Assembly (NCBI GenBank): GCA_028752905.1
Contig: JAQNBH010000008.1
Span: 3,276,025-3,340,024, forward strand
Length of the DNA: 64,000 nt
From: Cladorhizidae sp. MBARI D1340-BT2
Lineage: Eukaryota; Porifera; Demospongiae; Poecilosclerida; Cladorhizidae
Direction: 5' to 3'
Shown here: positions 54,749 through 64,000 of the stretch, in pieces
Layout: each line of letters starts with the position of its first letter
Position numbering within the stretch: position 1 is the first letter of the stretch
Program-made: the position numbers and the translations under genes
Notes under the pieces: model-generated
Databases searched by the model: none
What the model saw: only the letters and a program-made list of their open reading frames with translations
What the model was told of the DNA's origin: nothing

Positions 54749-56440
54749 TTTAAAAAAACTACAGCATCTGCTCTTCCTTCATTATAAGGAATGACAATCA
54801 GCCATGGCCATCGCGCAAGCACACACACACTAGCTCATCATCAGCATATCATCTCATTTGTGATTCACTCTTATTAATATATAATAACTTTCAAATAAGT
54901 TAAGCATATTATCCACACATGAAGAAATGAGAACAACATGAGAGGCTTTGTAATAGTGTCTAGATAATATACCCAGGTATGGGCTAGGGCAATTCAGTCC
55001 GTATGAATCTTGGATCTCTTTCCTTTCCCCCATGACAGGATGCACTGCATAACATGGCTGTACTCAGGTTTACAAAAGCAACAATTTCAGCTTCTGTACA
55101 TATGAACCCTTCCCCTAGGATTGCTGTGTGAACTGAAGATCAATTAAAATGGGGTGTGGTTAAGGTGGCCACTAAAATTATGGGTGCCACACCCGCAAAT
55201 ATCCCTTCAGAAATTCCTGGTGAGAACACTGGAGAGATCTATCTCAAGTTCATAGTGAAGTATGAAGAATTTATGGAGCTCCAAATTCGTAACCATAGTT
55301 TTTTTAGCACTTTGTAAAAACTAGTTTTAGTGATTACCCATAAAAGTGTAATTTTCATTGATTGACATCACATCAAGTCAATTTTTGTCCTAATTTTTAT
55401 ATAATATGAAATTTTTATATGATCTGAAACTTCTTGCTTGCTCTGTATTTTCAATTCCAACTTTTCCAATCCAGTTATTTTCTGAACAGTCTGTGGACCC
55501 GACTGCATAAAAGAATGAAATTGGGATAATGGATGACGTGTTTTTTTTAGTGATCATTCATAAGTTGTCTCTGTAGGTACTCTGATATCACCATAAATGA
55601 CAAGTGTTGAAGACCTATAGTCGAGTTTGTTGTGACCTGTCTAAGCAGGTATTTCAGGTGTTGCAGTATCTCAAGACCTCCCTTTAACCCTGAGTGTCAC
55701 TGTATCCTAGTTATCAGGGACTCTTATTCACTCTATAGTGACATATCTCAGGATGGAGTGACACCCCTGTCACTATTTGATGGTCTCCTGGGAGGTAGTT
55801 CATTTGAGCATAAATAGCATTAGATTTCAATGAGATGCCAAGATGTTAGTTGTGACCGATCTGAGTATGGAGTGTAGGTTGTGTGCAGTGTGGTGACTTC
55901 CCTTTAAAATGTCAGTGGGTCTCACTCTATCCTAGTTCTCAGGTCACCAAGTAGGATACAGTGACCCAGGGAGTCACTGATCCTATATAAATATCAATAG
56001 AGGCATAATGAATGGAAGTGAATTTTTACCACGAAAGCTAATTGGCTTCACATATTTTCCTCCAATAGCATTACATCTGGCCATGTGGAATGAAAATGTA
56101 ATACAAAGTTACTACAGTCATTTTGCTAACCGATTAAGTCTTCACCATGTCAACAATAGAACATCACTAGCTATGAATCAAGGATAAAATCTTATACTAT
56201 TTCCTTTCTAATAATACAAAGCAGTTGCTGAATTTTGAATTATCAGATGAGAGATCATTATTTGGTGCCTGCCTGAGGTTAATTTCATACTGTTTAGGAA
56301 CTCTTTTCCTTGAAAATCCCTGGCAGTTGGGAGTCTAGGGACATTTCAAATGAAATTGATTGAGCATACAATCTAGTACCTTGAAAGCATGCTGCAACAC
56401 AAGTGTTCATCTTGTAGAACAATAACATTTTGAATGATAT
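54749..56440. other. Unassigned sequence with diffuse repeats
   Basis: No gene recognised. Contains an AC run (54822-54833) and the repeats at 55545-55990 listed separately. No long open frame. Confidence 0.5.
55545..55990. repeat. Diverged direct repeat; start is inverted at window right edge
   Basis: Two loosely related units (about 55630-55760 and 55850-55980) share CTCCCTTTAA, TCACTCTATCCTAGTT and CAGTGACCC-like phrases. The segment GGTACTCTGATATCACCATA then AATGACAAGTGTTGAAGACC at 55574-55618 recurs inverted at 63930-63980. Confidence 0.65.
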
Positions 56441-56720
56441 ATATATATATATATATTATATATTATAGTAGTAATAGAAAAGTACTGGGATGGCTAGTCC
56501 TACTATAGTTTCATGCGATTGCAATCATCAGGGACAATAAGCAACTGAGGTGGCATGTGAGCATAATTATATGAGGTGGGGCAGGCAAGTGGGGTGATGC
56601 AAGTCCATATGGGGGTTAATGAATGGGTGTTGATGAATGTAATAATTCAAACTCTTGAGGAGAAACTTGTTCTTGTGCCTACACTTTGAAAGGAATTCTG
56701 ATCGATTGTTCAATGATGGG
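56441..56720. mobile_element. Partial foldback element
   Basis: TA run, then AAAGTACTGGGATGGCTAGT and the block ending GGCATGTGAGC, then the middle region CAGGCAAGTGGGGTGATGCA through TTTGAAAGGAATTC of the element at 3189-3766, in one copy only. The second inverted arm is missing. Confidence 0.8.
56497..56535 (-). ncRNA. Hammerhead-ribozyme-like motif (copy 4, variant)
   Basis: Minus strand: GTCC, CTGATGA, 12-nt stem II segment with a changed loop, GAA, palindrome ACTATAGT, A, GGAC. Compared with copies 1-3 the palindrome has changed from ACTGCAGT to ACTATAGT, which keeps perfect self-complementarity. Stem I and core are unchanged. Confidence 0.45.
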
Positions 56721-58735
56721 GGGTCGGGTTGACCCGGGTTACTCGGAGACCAGGGTTGAGGGTCACCACTCACCACAGTCCGTCATATTGGTCAAAGTTC
56801 AAACGCTGCGAACTCGACCACCATCCGTCATATTTTGTGAACAGACCCATTCCCTTTAGTATTCTCTGAAGAGGTCCAACTTTGCGTGCTATTACTGGAG
56901 CAACAAACACAAGGTAAGAGTTGTAGTGTTGGCTAATATCTATCACCCTAGACGTAGTCGTTCCATTTTAGTGAACACGTTTTTTTTGGTTGAGGATAAA
57001 TACTGTCCTTGAAAAACAAAAAGAACAAATGTTGTGATGGCAGGAGAAAGTTAGCAGTGCTTCTCTGAATAAATAGATTTCTCGACATCTAGACTAAAAG
57101 CTCTTCTTATTTAGCTATAGCTATACTTAATGGCCTTTTCATCGAGTTGAATAAATTTGTTACTTACTACTTTGTTTAGATCTTGGACCTTCTTGCTGAC
57201 AAACTAATGCTGCTGTGATAATATCTAGCATGTAGTTAAATACTTGTTTTAGCCAGCAGCTAAAAGGTGCTTCTTGTTCAGTTTGCATATATTGGTCCAC
57301 TTATTTTTATTACTGTGGTGTAGCTGCCTGCAGCTTACTGAACATGTGTGAGGGTTTGTGTTGTGAAGTACAGGGTCTCAATCTCACTATTTTTGTGTCT
57401 GATCACTTGGAAGGTCTTGGCTCCAGCCTCCTCCCCTACCCCGAGCTTATATGATCACTGCTCACAGTATTGACATTGATTCTTGACCTATGGAATAGGA
57501 TTAGCAACTTTAAATTTTGTGATTGCCATCTATATTATAATGCTATGACAGTAAATCCTGTAGACAAAATCTCTAAGGGTATGTGTGGTTTGATCATCTT
57601 GGCTACCAGGGTGTAGAAGTAGAAGGAACTCTACTTACCAGTGGCAGGTAGCTAGGAGCCAGACAAACTCTAGTGGCTTTGAGATCAATACTTGCATCAT
57701 TGCTCTTGCAATAATGTGCTCCACACGCACAAACATTGATGACATAAGAGCTTGAGTGTTCTAATTGAAGTGAAATCACTCTTCCACAATGACATGCTGT
57801 TAAAAAAAACCTCCTCTAAAGGGTCTTGGCATTGCTGGTTGCTCAGAAGGCTGTGATGAGATTTAAAAAAACATCCTCTGCCTGTGAAGTATTTGCATAT
57901 CAAGTTAATCACAGTTAATGTTGTAAGCCACTACATGATCATACAGTGTTCCCTGAAAGATAGCAAATGAATGTGACAGATGTATTTGCATGTATAGGAG
58001 AGGTACGTCCAAGAGGTACGTTCGATTCTCACTTTTCACTTTAACAGGTTTGCAGAGAAAAAAATTTGGGGTTACTAACTGTCCCTCATCTCTTACAGTA
58101 ACTTCAAAGTAAACCCATCCTTCTTGTTATTTGTGGGTTTAACAATTTGTAGTCAGAATAGATCACTTTCTTATGCTAAAAATGATATACCTCTTGCAAA
58201 AGCTCAGCCCAAAGCGAGTCATCTCCATTTGCAGACCATCTTGGCCTGCTGTTAACAACAAGTACTGTCCCTCATTAAAAGTTTGTAAGCTTGTTTAAGT
58301 TTTCTTTGGACTTTTGCAAGAGCTTATCTAACCGTCTCCAGTAAAGAAAGTTCTGTTGGCTGCCTAAAATCTTTTTAGGTGCTATAGCGAAGTATGATGA
58401 AGGCAGTTTCAATGGGAGTGTATGATGAGCTTCCAATCCCGTATTCGGTATATGATCCATGGCAGTGTGAATTTTCATAGACATTGTGGTGTGAATTCTC
58501 ATAGCTAGGAACAGTGTAAAAGGCATGCTCAAGCCTTTTTTTAGCAGAGAGTGCTGATTGATGTTCCTCCAATGTTTTGTGAGCAGTTCAAATGCACAGC
58601 TAGTGCATGTGAATTCTTACCGCCATTGTCTATATATGCAGCCCAAACTCTGTGTTAAACATGTCCATTGTGATGAGTTCATAGGTGGTGGCTCTGCTGC
58701 TACAGCCAGTCCAGTTTTGGTCAACTTTTTGGCTT

Positions 58736-58870
58736 CATTATGCTCAGAAGTTCTCTTTGTTGGGGTAACTTCATTATGCTCAGAAGTTCTCTTTGTGGGG
58801 AGACTTCATTATGCTCAGAGGTTCTCTCTGTGGGCATGGCTTCATTATGCTCAGAGGTTCTTTGTTGGTT
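58736..58870. repeat. 36-bp minisatellite, right arm
   Basis: About four units of TTCATTATGCTCAGA then GGTTCTCTTTGTGGG, the complement of the array at 10780-11054. Confidence 0.88.
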
Positions 58871-59702
58871 GGCTTCTTTCCTTCCTTCCTCCCTGTATTA
58901 ACCCCCATCTAGACCGAACCATTTGGTTTTCAAACAACTCCCCACCTCACCACCATTAGGTTTTCAAACGAATCCCCACTTCACCTCCACCCCAATTACC
59001 ACATAGTTTTTCCTGGTCTTCACCCATCCAAGTGTGATAGGCCCAGTTTTGATTAAACCCTAGATCGACAGAAAAAGTTGTTACTTCTAGCTTATTTGAT
59101 CACCAACAAACTTACATTTCAGCACTAACAGAAAACTGCACTCAACTCTTACCAGCATGCTCCACGGTGCACTTCTCAGATGTCATTGCAAAAACCACAC
59201 ACTTTGCATCTACTATAAATGAATTTGAGTGTGGTATTATCACCTAATGAAACCATAAAAGAATTCCTATGATATGTTGATTAAGTATCATTTCCTGTGT
59301 TTAGCTTAAATACCAACGTGATTCATACCAACGTGATTCAGGGAAACAGCTACTATAAATGAATTTGCATTGTGGTATTATCACCTGATGAATACCATTA
59401 AAGAATCCCATAATATGCTTGATTAAGTATCATTTACCTACATAACCAAAGTTATTCAGGGAAACAGCTTCTGGCTGAACTCTCTATACCCAGTTCGCTG
59501 GCAACCAAACCTCATTGATGGTGGATTCAGTCTGACTTGTCCTTGGCCAAATATAAAACAAAATATAAAACAAATAATAAAATAATAATAATTATAACAA
59601 GCAAACACACACACAAAGAAAGAGATAGATAGATAGAGACATAAAATTAAATGCACAATAATCAAACAAACAAACAAACCAAAATAAATACAGAAAAATT
59701 AA

Positions 59703-59746
59703 TTGTCAACGTTCCGGCTAGTTGCTCTAGCCTTCATCAGGAATAA
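59703..59746 (-). ncRNA. Second hammerhead-like motif, probably inactive
   Basis: Minus strand: CCTGATGA, then a perfect 6-bp hairpin (GGCTAG, loop, CTAGCC), then GGAACGTTGAC. The usual PLE-type motif has GAAACGTT here, so one core adenine appears changed to G. The left arm lacks about 55 bp that include this motif. A more degenerate relative is at about 63345-63385 (minus strand). Confidence 0.35.
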
Positions 59747-60145
59747 TGAGATGGTGACTCACATGAGTTCATATACACCGGTAGTTAGCTATCCACCATG
59801 TGTTGGAAGGGATACGACATCAGTGCATTCGAATTGGTCATTCATCCTTACCAGCTAGTATGTCCCCATGTGTTGTGCACCACAACATCCCTTGAAGTAA
59901 AAATTAACAACGAGCAAAGAATAAATAAACTCTCTCAATAATCAACTTGAAATTGAATGCAACTTCAAGTTGATTATTGAGAAGGTTATAGTAAGCTTAT
60001 TATGTCAACTGAGAGTTCATCGAGAACAAATAAAGTAATACCGAGAAATTACAGTTGTCATGGTTTCAAGTTCAGGTTCTTGAGTTCTGCCAACAAGCAG
60101 CCAGGTAAGTCCATTCCATAATTTTTATTGAACTCAGGACCTTAA

Positions 60146-60535
60146 GGACCTTACAATTTTTTCTTCCAAAATTAATGGTAGAAGCCACAAATAATAATTG
60201 ACCATCCTTATGTATCAACTATATATAATCAGATAATATTTGTATGTTAGATATGAAGTAGAAGGCACTGCAGTATTCATTATTGAGAATGATTGCTTTG
60301 CTGATGTTTGTGGACTCATAAAATGGTAGACGAACTCGGGGCTTAGGACCTTACAATTTTTTCTTCCAAAATTAATGGTAGAAGCCACAAATAATAATTG
60401 ACCATCCTTATGTATCAACTATATATAATCAGATAATATGTGTATGTTAGATATGATAGAAGGCACTGCAGTATTCATTATTGAGAATGATTGCTTTGCT
60501 GATGTTTGTGGACTCATAAAATGGCTGACTAATCT
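60146..60535. repeat. 200-bp tandem duplication in right arm
   Basis: GGACCTTACAATTTTTTC through ACTCATAAAATGG occurs twice, starting at 60146 and 60346, nearly identical. The left arm has one copy of the second half (4487-4612), so the doubling followed the inverted duplication. Confidence 0.88.
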
Positions 60536-61200
60536 TTCCATTGGTAACGGTTTAGTGTCTCCATATTAAACCTTATGGTATGCTGGCACAGTGTGCACAT
60601 TGGCCCAAGGTAGAAGTTGGCATTGCTGGGACTTTTCAACTCTACTTCTTCTGGATAATCTCTGCCACACTCTTTCAAGATCCTTCTATTATGTGCTAAT
60701 ACTGTTCTTCTCTCTCTTTCCCACTCCGTATAAATGGCTGCTCTTACTGCCTTTACTCTGCCACTCTGCTCAATTGTACGTATGTTATTTGCTGGTTAAT
60801 GACAGTTGTTGCTACATGCAGAACTAGCTTGCTCAGATATACACACACACGCATGCATGGGCAGCATACTATAATAATATTATAATAATGAATGAATGAT
60901 AATGAATGGATGAGTGATGATCAATCAACGATAATCAATCATTTAGGCACCCATGCTTACCAATGCTGATGCTGATCTGCAGCTTATTACATTAGCATTC
61001 CAACTATTTTTTACTTATATATAAAAGAGGATGTATGTGGATCGAATGATAGATAGATTGATGATTGATTGATTGTTGGTTGATTATTTGAATTCAAGGG
61101 GAAGCTTTGGTTGACGACTTAAAGAGGAATAAGCTATTAAGTATGGGCCTTGTTGTTGGTAGTTACAAACTATCTTTGTTGGGCATAGCTATATGTGTAC

Positions 61201-61497
61201 CTTGCCAGGATGTGCTGGTCTTGCTGACATTGAAAAAGAAAGATGCAAGATGTTGAGGATGCCCGCAGCATGTGTATCCCGAAAATGAGCTTCATCCTTT
61301 CCCAAGCAGAGTTTTTCACCATTGATAGGTTCTCTAAATCGATTTGTAGGTATGGTGGTCTCCAAAAGCACTTGAGATGCTATCTCTAGCTCCTGCTTCC
61401 AGTTCCCGAAATTAGCTAGTTCCTCGTTGAATATGCAAAATAAGTTGTTGAAGAATTGGTGATATGTCTTATTTAGAAATAAAACTCCATTCGCCAT
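61201..61497 (-). CDS. First exon of an unrecognised gene, 99 codons
   Basis: Starts at an ATG at 61497 (MANGVLFLNKTYHQFF) and reads openly to AAG, followed by GTACAC at 61200, a plausible phase-0 splice donor; without splicing the frame ends three codons later. Residues include CIFNEELANFGNWKQEL, CLGKDEAHFRD and SMSARPAHPGK. I do not recognise a domain; there is no signal peptide or membrane segment. Its start faces that of the M16 gene 262 bp away, so the two could share a promoter. A damaged duplicate lies at 1-191. It may instead be a conserved part of the duplicated segment and not a live gene. Later exons were not found. Confidence 0.45.
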
Positions 61498-61759
61498 TAA
61501 GTGCTGCTTATATTATAGGTCTGAGATAGAAGTAGGGCAGTAAAAAACCCGATTTTTATGGTATTATACTAGTAGCACATGTCCCTACTTAATTTTTGTG
61601 TGTTTTCCCTTAGTTTATCCAGCTGACCAACATTTGGTGGAGATTTCTGTGCTCGAGCTCAAGTGCATTCACACACCGGACGAGCAACTTGGTTATTCCT
61701 AGCCTGGTGATTGCGCATTACAAACACACATCCATCTGAAATTGCCTTGCAAGAAAGAC
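61498..61759. promoter_or_regulatory. Candidate bidirectional promoter
   Basis: 262 bp between two divergent ATGs. No clear TATA box for the plus-strand gene. The only basis is position. Confidence 0.3.
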
Positions 61760-62695
61760 ATGTCGCATGAAGACGAAATTCCCCTTCAGTCCACCTTAGA
61801 GGATGAAGTATACGTAAGAGGTGGAAGACAATCCTACAAATCAAATTCCAAGTGTTTGCGGATTGTATTAGGCCTGTTGGTCTTCGTGGTTGGTTCGGGT
61901 GTTGGCTTAACCCTTGCGGTCATCCGGAAAGGAATCAACATGCCAACATCCACTTCCTTCTCTGCCTACACACCAACATCCACTCCCTTCTCTGCTGGCA
62001 CTCCAACATCCACTCCCCTCCCTGCTGGCAGGCCAACATTCACTCCCCTCCCTGCTGGCAGGCCAACATTCACTCCCCTCCCTGGTGGCGGTTGTGAGGA
62101 TGACAATACTGTCTGCCCTTCCCCTAGGGATGGTCGCATTTACAAGTTTGTCAACCTGGAGAGCAATGGTCTGCGTGTGGTCCTCATTTCTGACCCAAAT
62201 ACTGATTTATCTGGAGCTTCCATGAGTGTGGCAGCTGGGTCTTTTGAAGACCCAGCGGACTATGAGGGCCTGGCTCACTTCTGTGAACACATGCTCTTCC
62301 TTGGGACCAAAAAGTACCCAGACAACAGCGAATATTCTAACTACCTGTCTACTCATGGTGGCCTTTTCAATGCATATACATCTAATCAAGAAACCAACTA
62401 TTTCTTCCAAATCCAGGATGGGTTTCTGGAGCAGGCCCTGGATTTGTTTGCTCACTTTTTTATCGATCCTCTCTTCAATCCGATTTATACCAACAAAGAA
62501 TTGAATGCTGTGAATCAAGAACATGAAAAGAACTTGGTAGTGGACGAGTGGAAGCTCCTGCAACTGTTGAAGCAAGTTTCTAATCCAAATCACCCTTTCT
62601 CACAGTTTGCCACAGGCAACTTCGAGACACTCAACAAGACCAATACCCGTAAACAGCTTCTAAAGTACTACAAAGATTTTTATTCTGCCAGCACA
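61760..62695 (+). CDS. M16 metalloprotease (insulysin-like), membrane-anchored, first exon
   Basis: 312 codons from the ATG at 61760, the first in frame after a stop at 61700-61702. Residues 1-31 are a polar cytosolic tail; 32-55 (CLRIVLGLLVFVVGSGVGLT) form one membrane span, so a type II topology is expected. Residues 62-110 are 10-residue PTSTPLPAGR-type repeats, an extracellular stalk. From 125 on it follows the M16A N-terminal domain: H173-F-C-E176-H177 is the zinc/catalytic HxxEH motif, LGTKKYPDNSEY follows, and E254 in VNQEHEKN is the third zinc ligand 77 residues on, as in insulysin. There is no nardilysin-type acidic insert. The exon ends at ACA|GTAAGT, phase 0, after FYSAST. The remaining ~700 residues lie beyond the window. 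It would cleave peptides outside the cell or in vesicles. Cytosolic insulysin lacks such an anchor. Confidence 0.9.
61943..62089 (+). repeat. 30-bp in-frame repeats (Pro/Thr stalk)
   Basis: Five units of CCAACATCCACTCCC followed by CTCCCTGCTGGCA, giving ten-residue Pro/Thr repeats. Two units are identical, so copy number may vary between alleles. O-glycosylation is likely but inferred. Confidence 0.9.
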
Positions 62696-64000
62696 GTAAG
62701 TTTTGGGTGGAAGAAATGGTTGAGAGTAGGAGGGCGGGAATAATGGTTAAAGTAGTAGGGAATGGTAGATGACTGATGTGGTAAAAGAGAAAATTAGAAG
62801 AGTGAGGATGTTGTCGATTAAAAATAGTGTGGATGGAGTTTGAAAGGAACAGCTGAACCAGAGCTACCAGTCATGCTGGGCACTATTTGTAGACACAACA
62901 TTATGCACATAATAATAATATATATACTGTATATATATATTATTTCTGCATGAGATTTTTTATAATAATATAAATCCAATGGTCTACAAACATAGTACAT
63001 ATTGTCCAAAAGTTAAACTAGATTGTCCACTGTAACTGGGTGGACAGGGTACAAGTGTATCCAGAATGGTTACCCAAAGACAGGTCCTCATTACAAATTA
63101 TTGAAGTTTGGGAGAGTAAAAATAAAACTCAGATGATATCGAGTACATTATGTTGTAGAGTCATGCTGGTTCATTGCTGAAGCAAGAATCACAGGGATCA
63201 TGAGCTATGAAGAGTTCATCAGTTTTTGGCTAGGATGGCTTCTGCTACACATAATCCTTTGCCCTTAGTGCCTTTGTAATTTGGCAAGCACTTTTACAAG
63301 ATAAATGAATTAGTCAATGATTTCTTGATAATCAACTTACTCGACATTTTGGCTAGATGCTGTCAGCCTTCACCAATGGGATGCTAAGACTTCCATGCAG
63401 GTGTGTGGAAATAGTGAGGATACTGCAGTCAAAGTAGCTCCTTGTGAGGGGTGACTTCACCCACCCAGACTTCCTCCCTCATGGCCTTTGGTTACATGCT
63501 CCAAATTGTTTTTGTATGGCCTGATTAGTCCTGTTGGCTAGCCCCTTTGACCTCTGAACCACTATACGCCGGAACATAATGGTTCAAGAAACTTTAACCT
63601 GAATACTTAAATTCCACTGGCTTTGGCCCTGTTAAGATATGGAAAAAGAAGTTATAACAGAAAATGAGGTAATGAAAAGGGAGGAGAGGATGTGAGAAAG
63701 ATGAGCAGGGCTAGTGAAGGGAGGAGGGATGACCATTTCTTGTTGTTTAGTTTTAAAAACATTAATACTTCATTCACATTCAAAGATTTTGGTCTCTAAA
63801 GGTAGCCCATTCTGTGGGCTTTCTAATGATGTTACAATAGTTGTGTTGCAATAAATAAGCTATGACTGAAATATGGATAAAACCACAAAGGTCATTTAAA
63901 TATAAATGCTCTTACACCCCAACCATAGGTCTTCAACACTTATCATTTATGGTGATATCAGAGTACCTGTAGATACATCTTATGATTATAATTATTATTG
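62696..64000 (+). other. Intron 1 of the M16 gene (partial)
   Basis: Starts GTAAGTTTTG. More than 1.3 kb without a recognisable M16 exon. Contains TA/ATAAT runs (62920-62980), a phrase GGCACTATTTGTAGACAC related to the foldback element, a degenerate hammerhead-like relative (63345-63385) and the inverted repeat at 63930. Confidence 0.65.
63930..64000. repeat. Inverted copy of 55545-55620
   Basis: GGTCTTCAACACTTATCATT then TATGGTGATATCAGAGTACC is the reverse complement of 55574-55618 with one or two differences. The match runs to the right window edge, so the repeat probably continues. Confidence 0.8.

Larger units (their letters stand above)
56820..61389. repeat. Right arm of large inverted duplication
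   Basis: Reverse-complement match, in collinear blocks, to 1-845, 4487-4612, 9998-11054 with 12892-13490, and 14205-15910. This arm is compact (4.57 kb against 15.9 kb) because it lacks the Mutator-like, minisatellite/hAT, gag-only LTR and solo LTR insertions. Its inner end is near 56831 (AACAGACCC) and the outer match stops at 61389 only because the window starts there on the left. Confidence 0.85.

Noticed and set aside
1..61389. Polinton/Maverick or other giant TIR transposon
   Set aside because: No protein-primed polymerase, packaging ATPase, capsid or adenovirus-type protease found; the spacer is filled with unrelated nested elements.
61742..61759. M16 start at 61742
   Set aside because: The codon is TTG; the first in-frame ATG is 61760.
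1..64000. tRNA, rRNA or bacterial genes
   Set aside because: No B-box or cloverleaf noticed and no rRNA core sequence; no bacterial operon structure.

Overview
This is a eukaryotic, almost certainly invertebrate metazoan, nuclear window. Coding pieces are split by GT-AG introns, the DNA is AT-rich with many simple repeats, and the transposons (Gmr1-like Ty3/Gypsy with SCAN-like gag, Merlin, Mutator-like, DUF4371 hAT, DUF7869 proteins, K-type Gypsy) are typical of sponges and cnidarians. A demosponge is my best guess; that is inference. There are no operons, phage genes, rRNA or tRNA genes that I can recognise.

Layout. 1-15.9 kb is the left arm of a large inverted duplication whose right arm is 56.8-61.4 kb. 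The left arm is swollen by insertions: a Mutator-like element carrying a foldback element (0.85-4.5 kb), a 5.4-kb block of minisatellites plus DUF7869 and hAT remnants (4.6-10.0 kb), a gag-only LTR element (11.06-12.89 kb) and a solo LTR (13.55-14.04 kb). 13.5-20.8 kb is a tandem triplication of arm sequence. 21.7-43.3 kb is a nest of mostly broken Gmr1-like LTR retrotransposons, in which integrase lies upstream of reverse transcriptase; one copy (35453-41585) is complete end to end with LTRs and a target duplication. Between them, 29.3-32.0 kb holds an inverted second Mutator-like copy with a Merlin element inserted in it. 44.6-52.1 kb is a LINE split by a complete K-type Gypsy element. 52.4-54.7 kb is a hAT pseudogene split by a solo LTR.

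The only convincing host genes are at the right end: the first exon of a membrane-anchored M16 (insulysin-like) metalloprotease at 61760-62695 and, head to head 262 bp away on the other strand, a 99-codon exon of an unrecognised gene (61201-61497). That second exon has a broken duplicate at the left window edge.

The most unusual signal is a 39-nt hammerhead-ribozyme-like motif present four times in the foldback repeat family (3.28, 3.59, 3.64 and 56.5 kb), including a 48-bp tandem pair. Its stem III is an 8-nt palindrome that stays palindromic when its sequence changes between copies. Five insertions are dated relative to one another by exact target-site duplications, and four of them (Merlin, two complete LTR elements, solo LTRs) have ends readable to the base.
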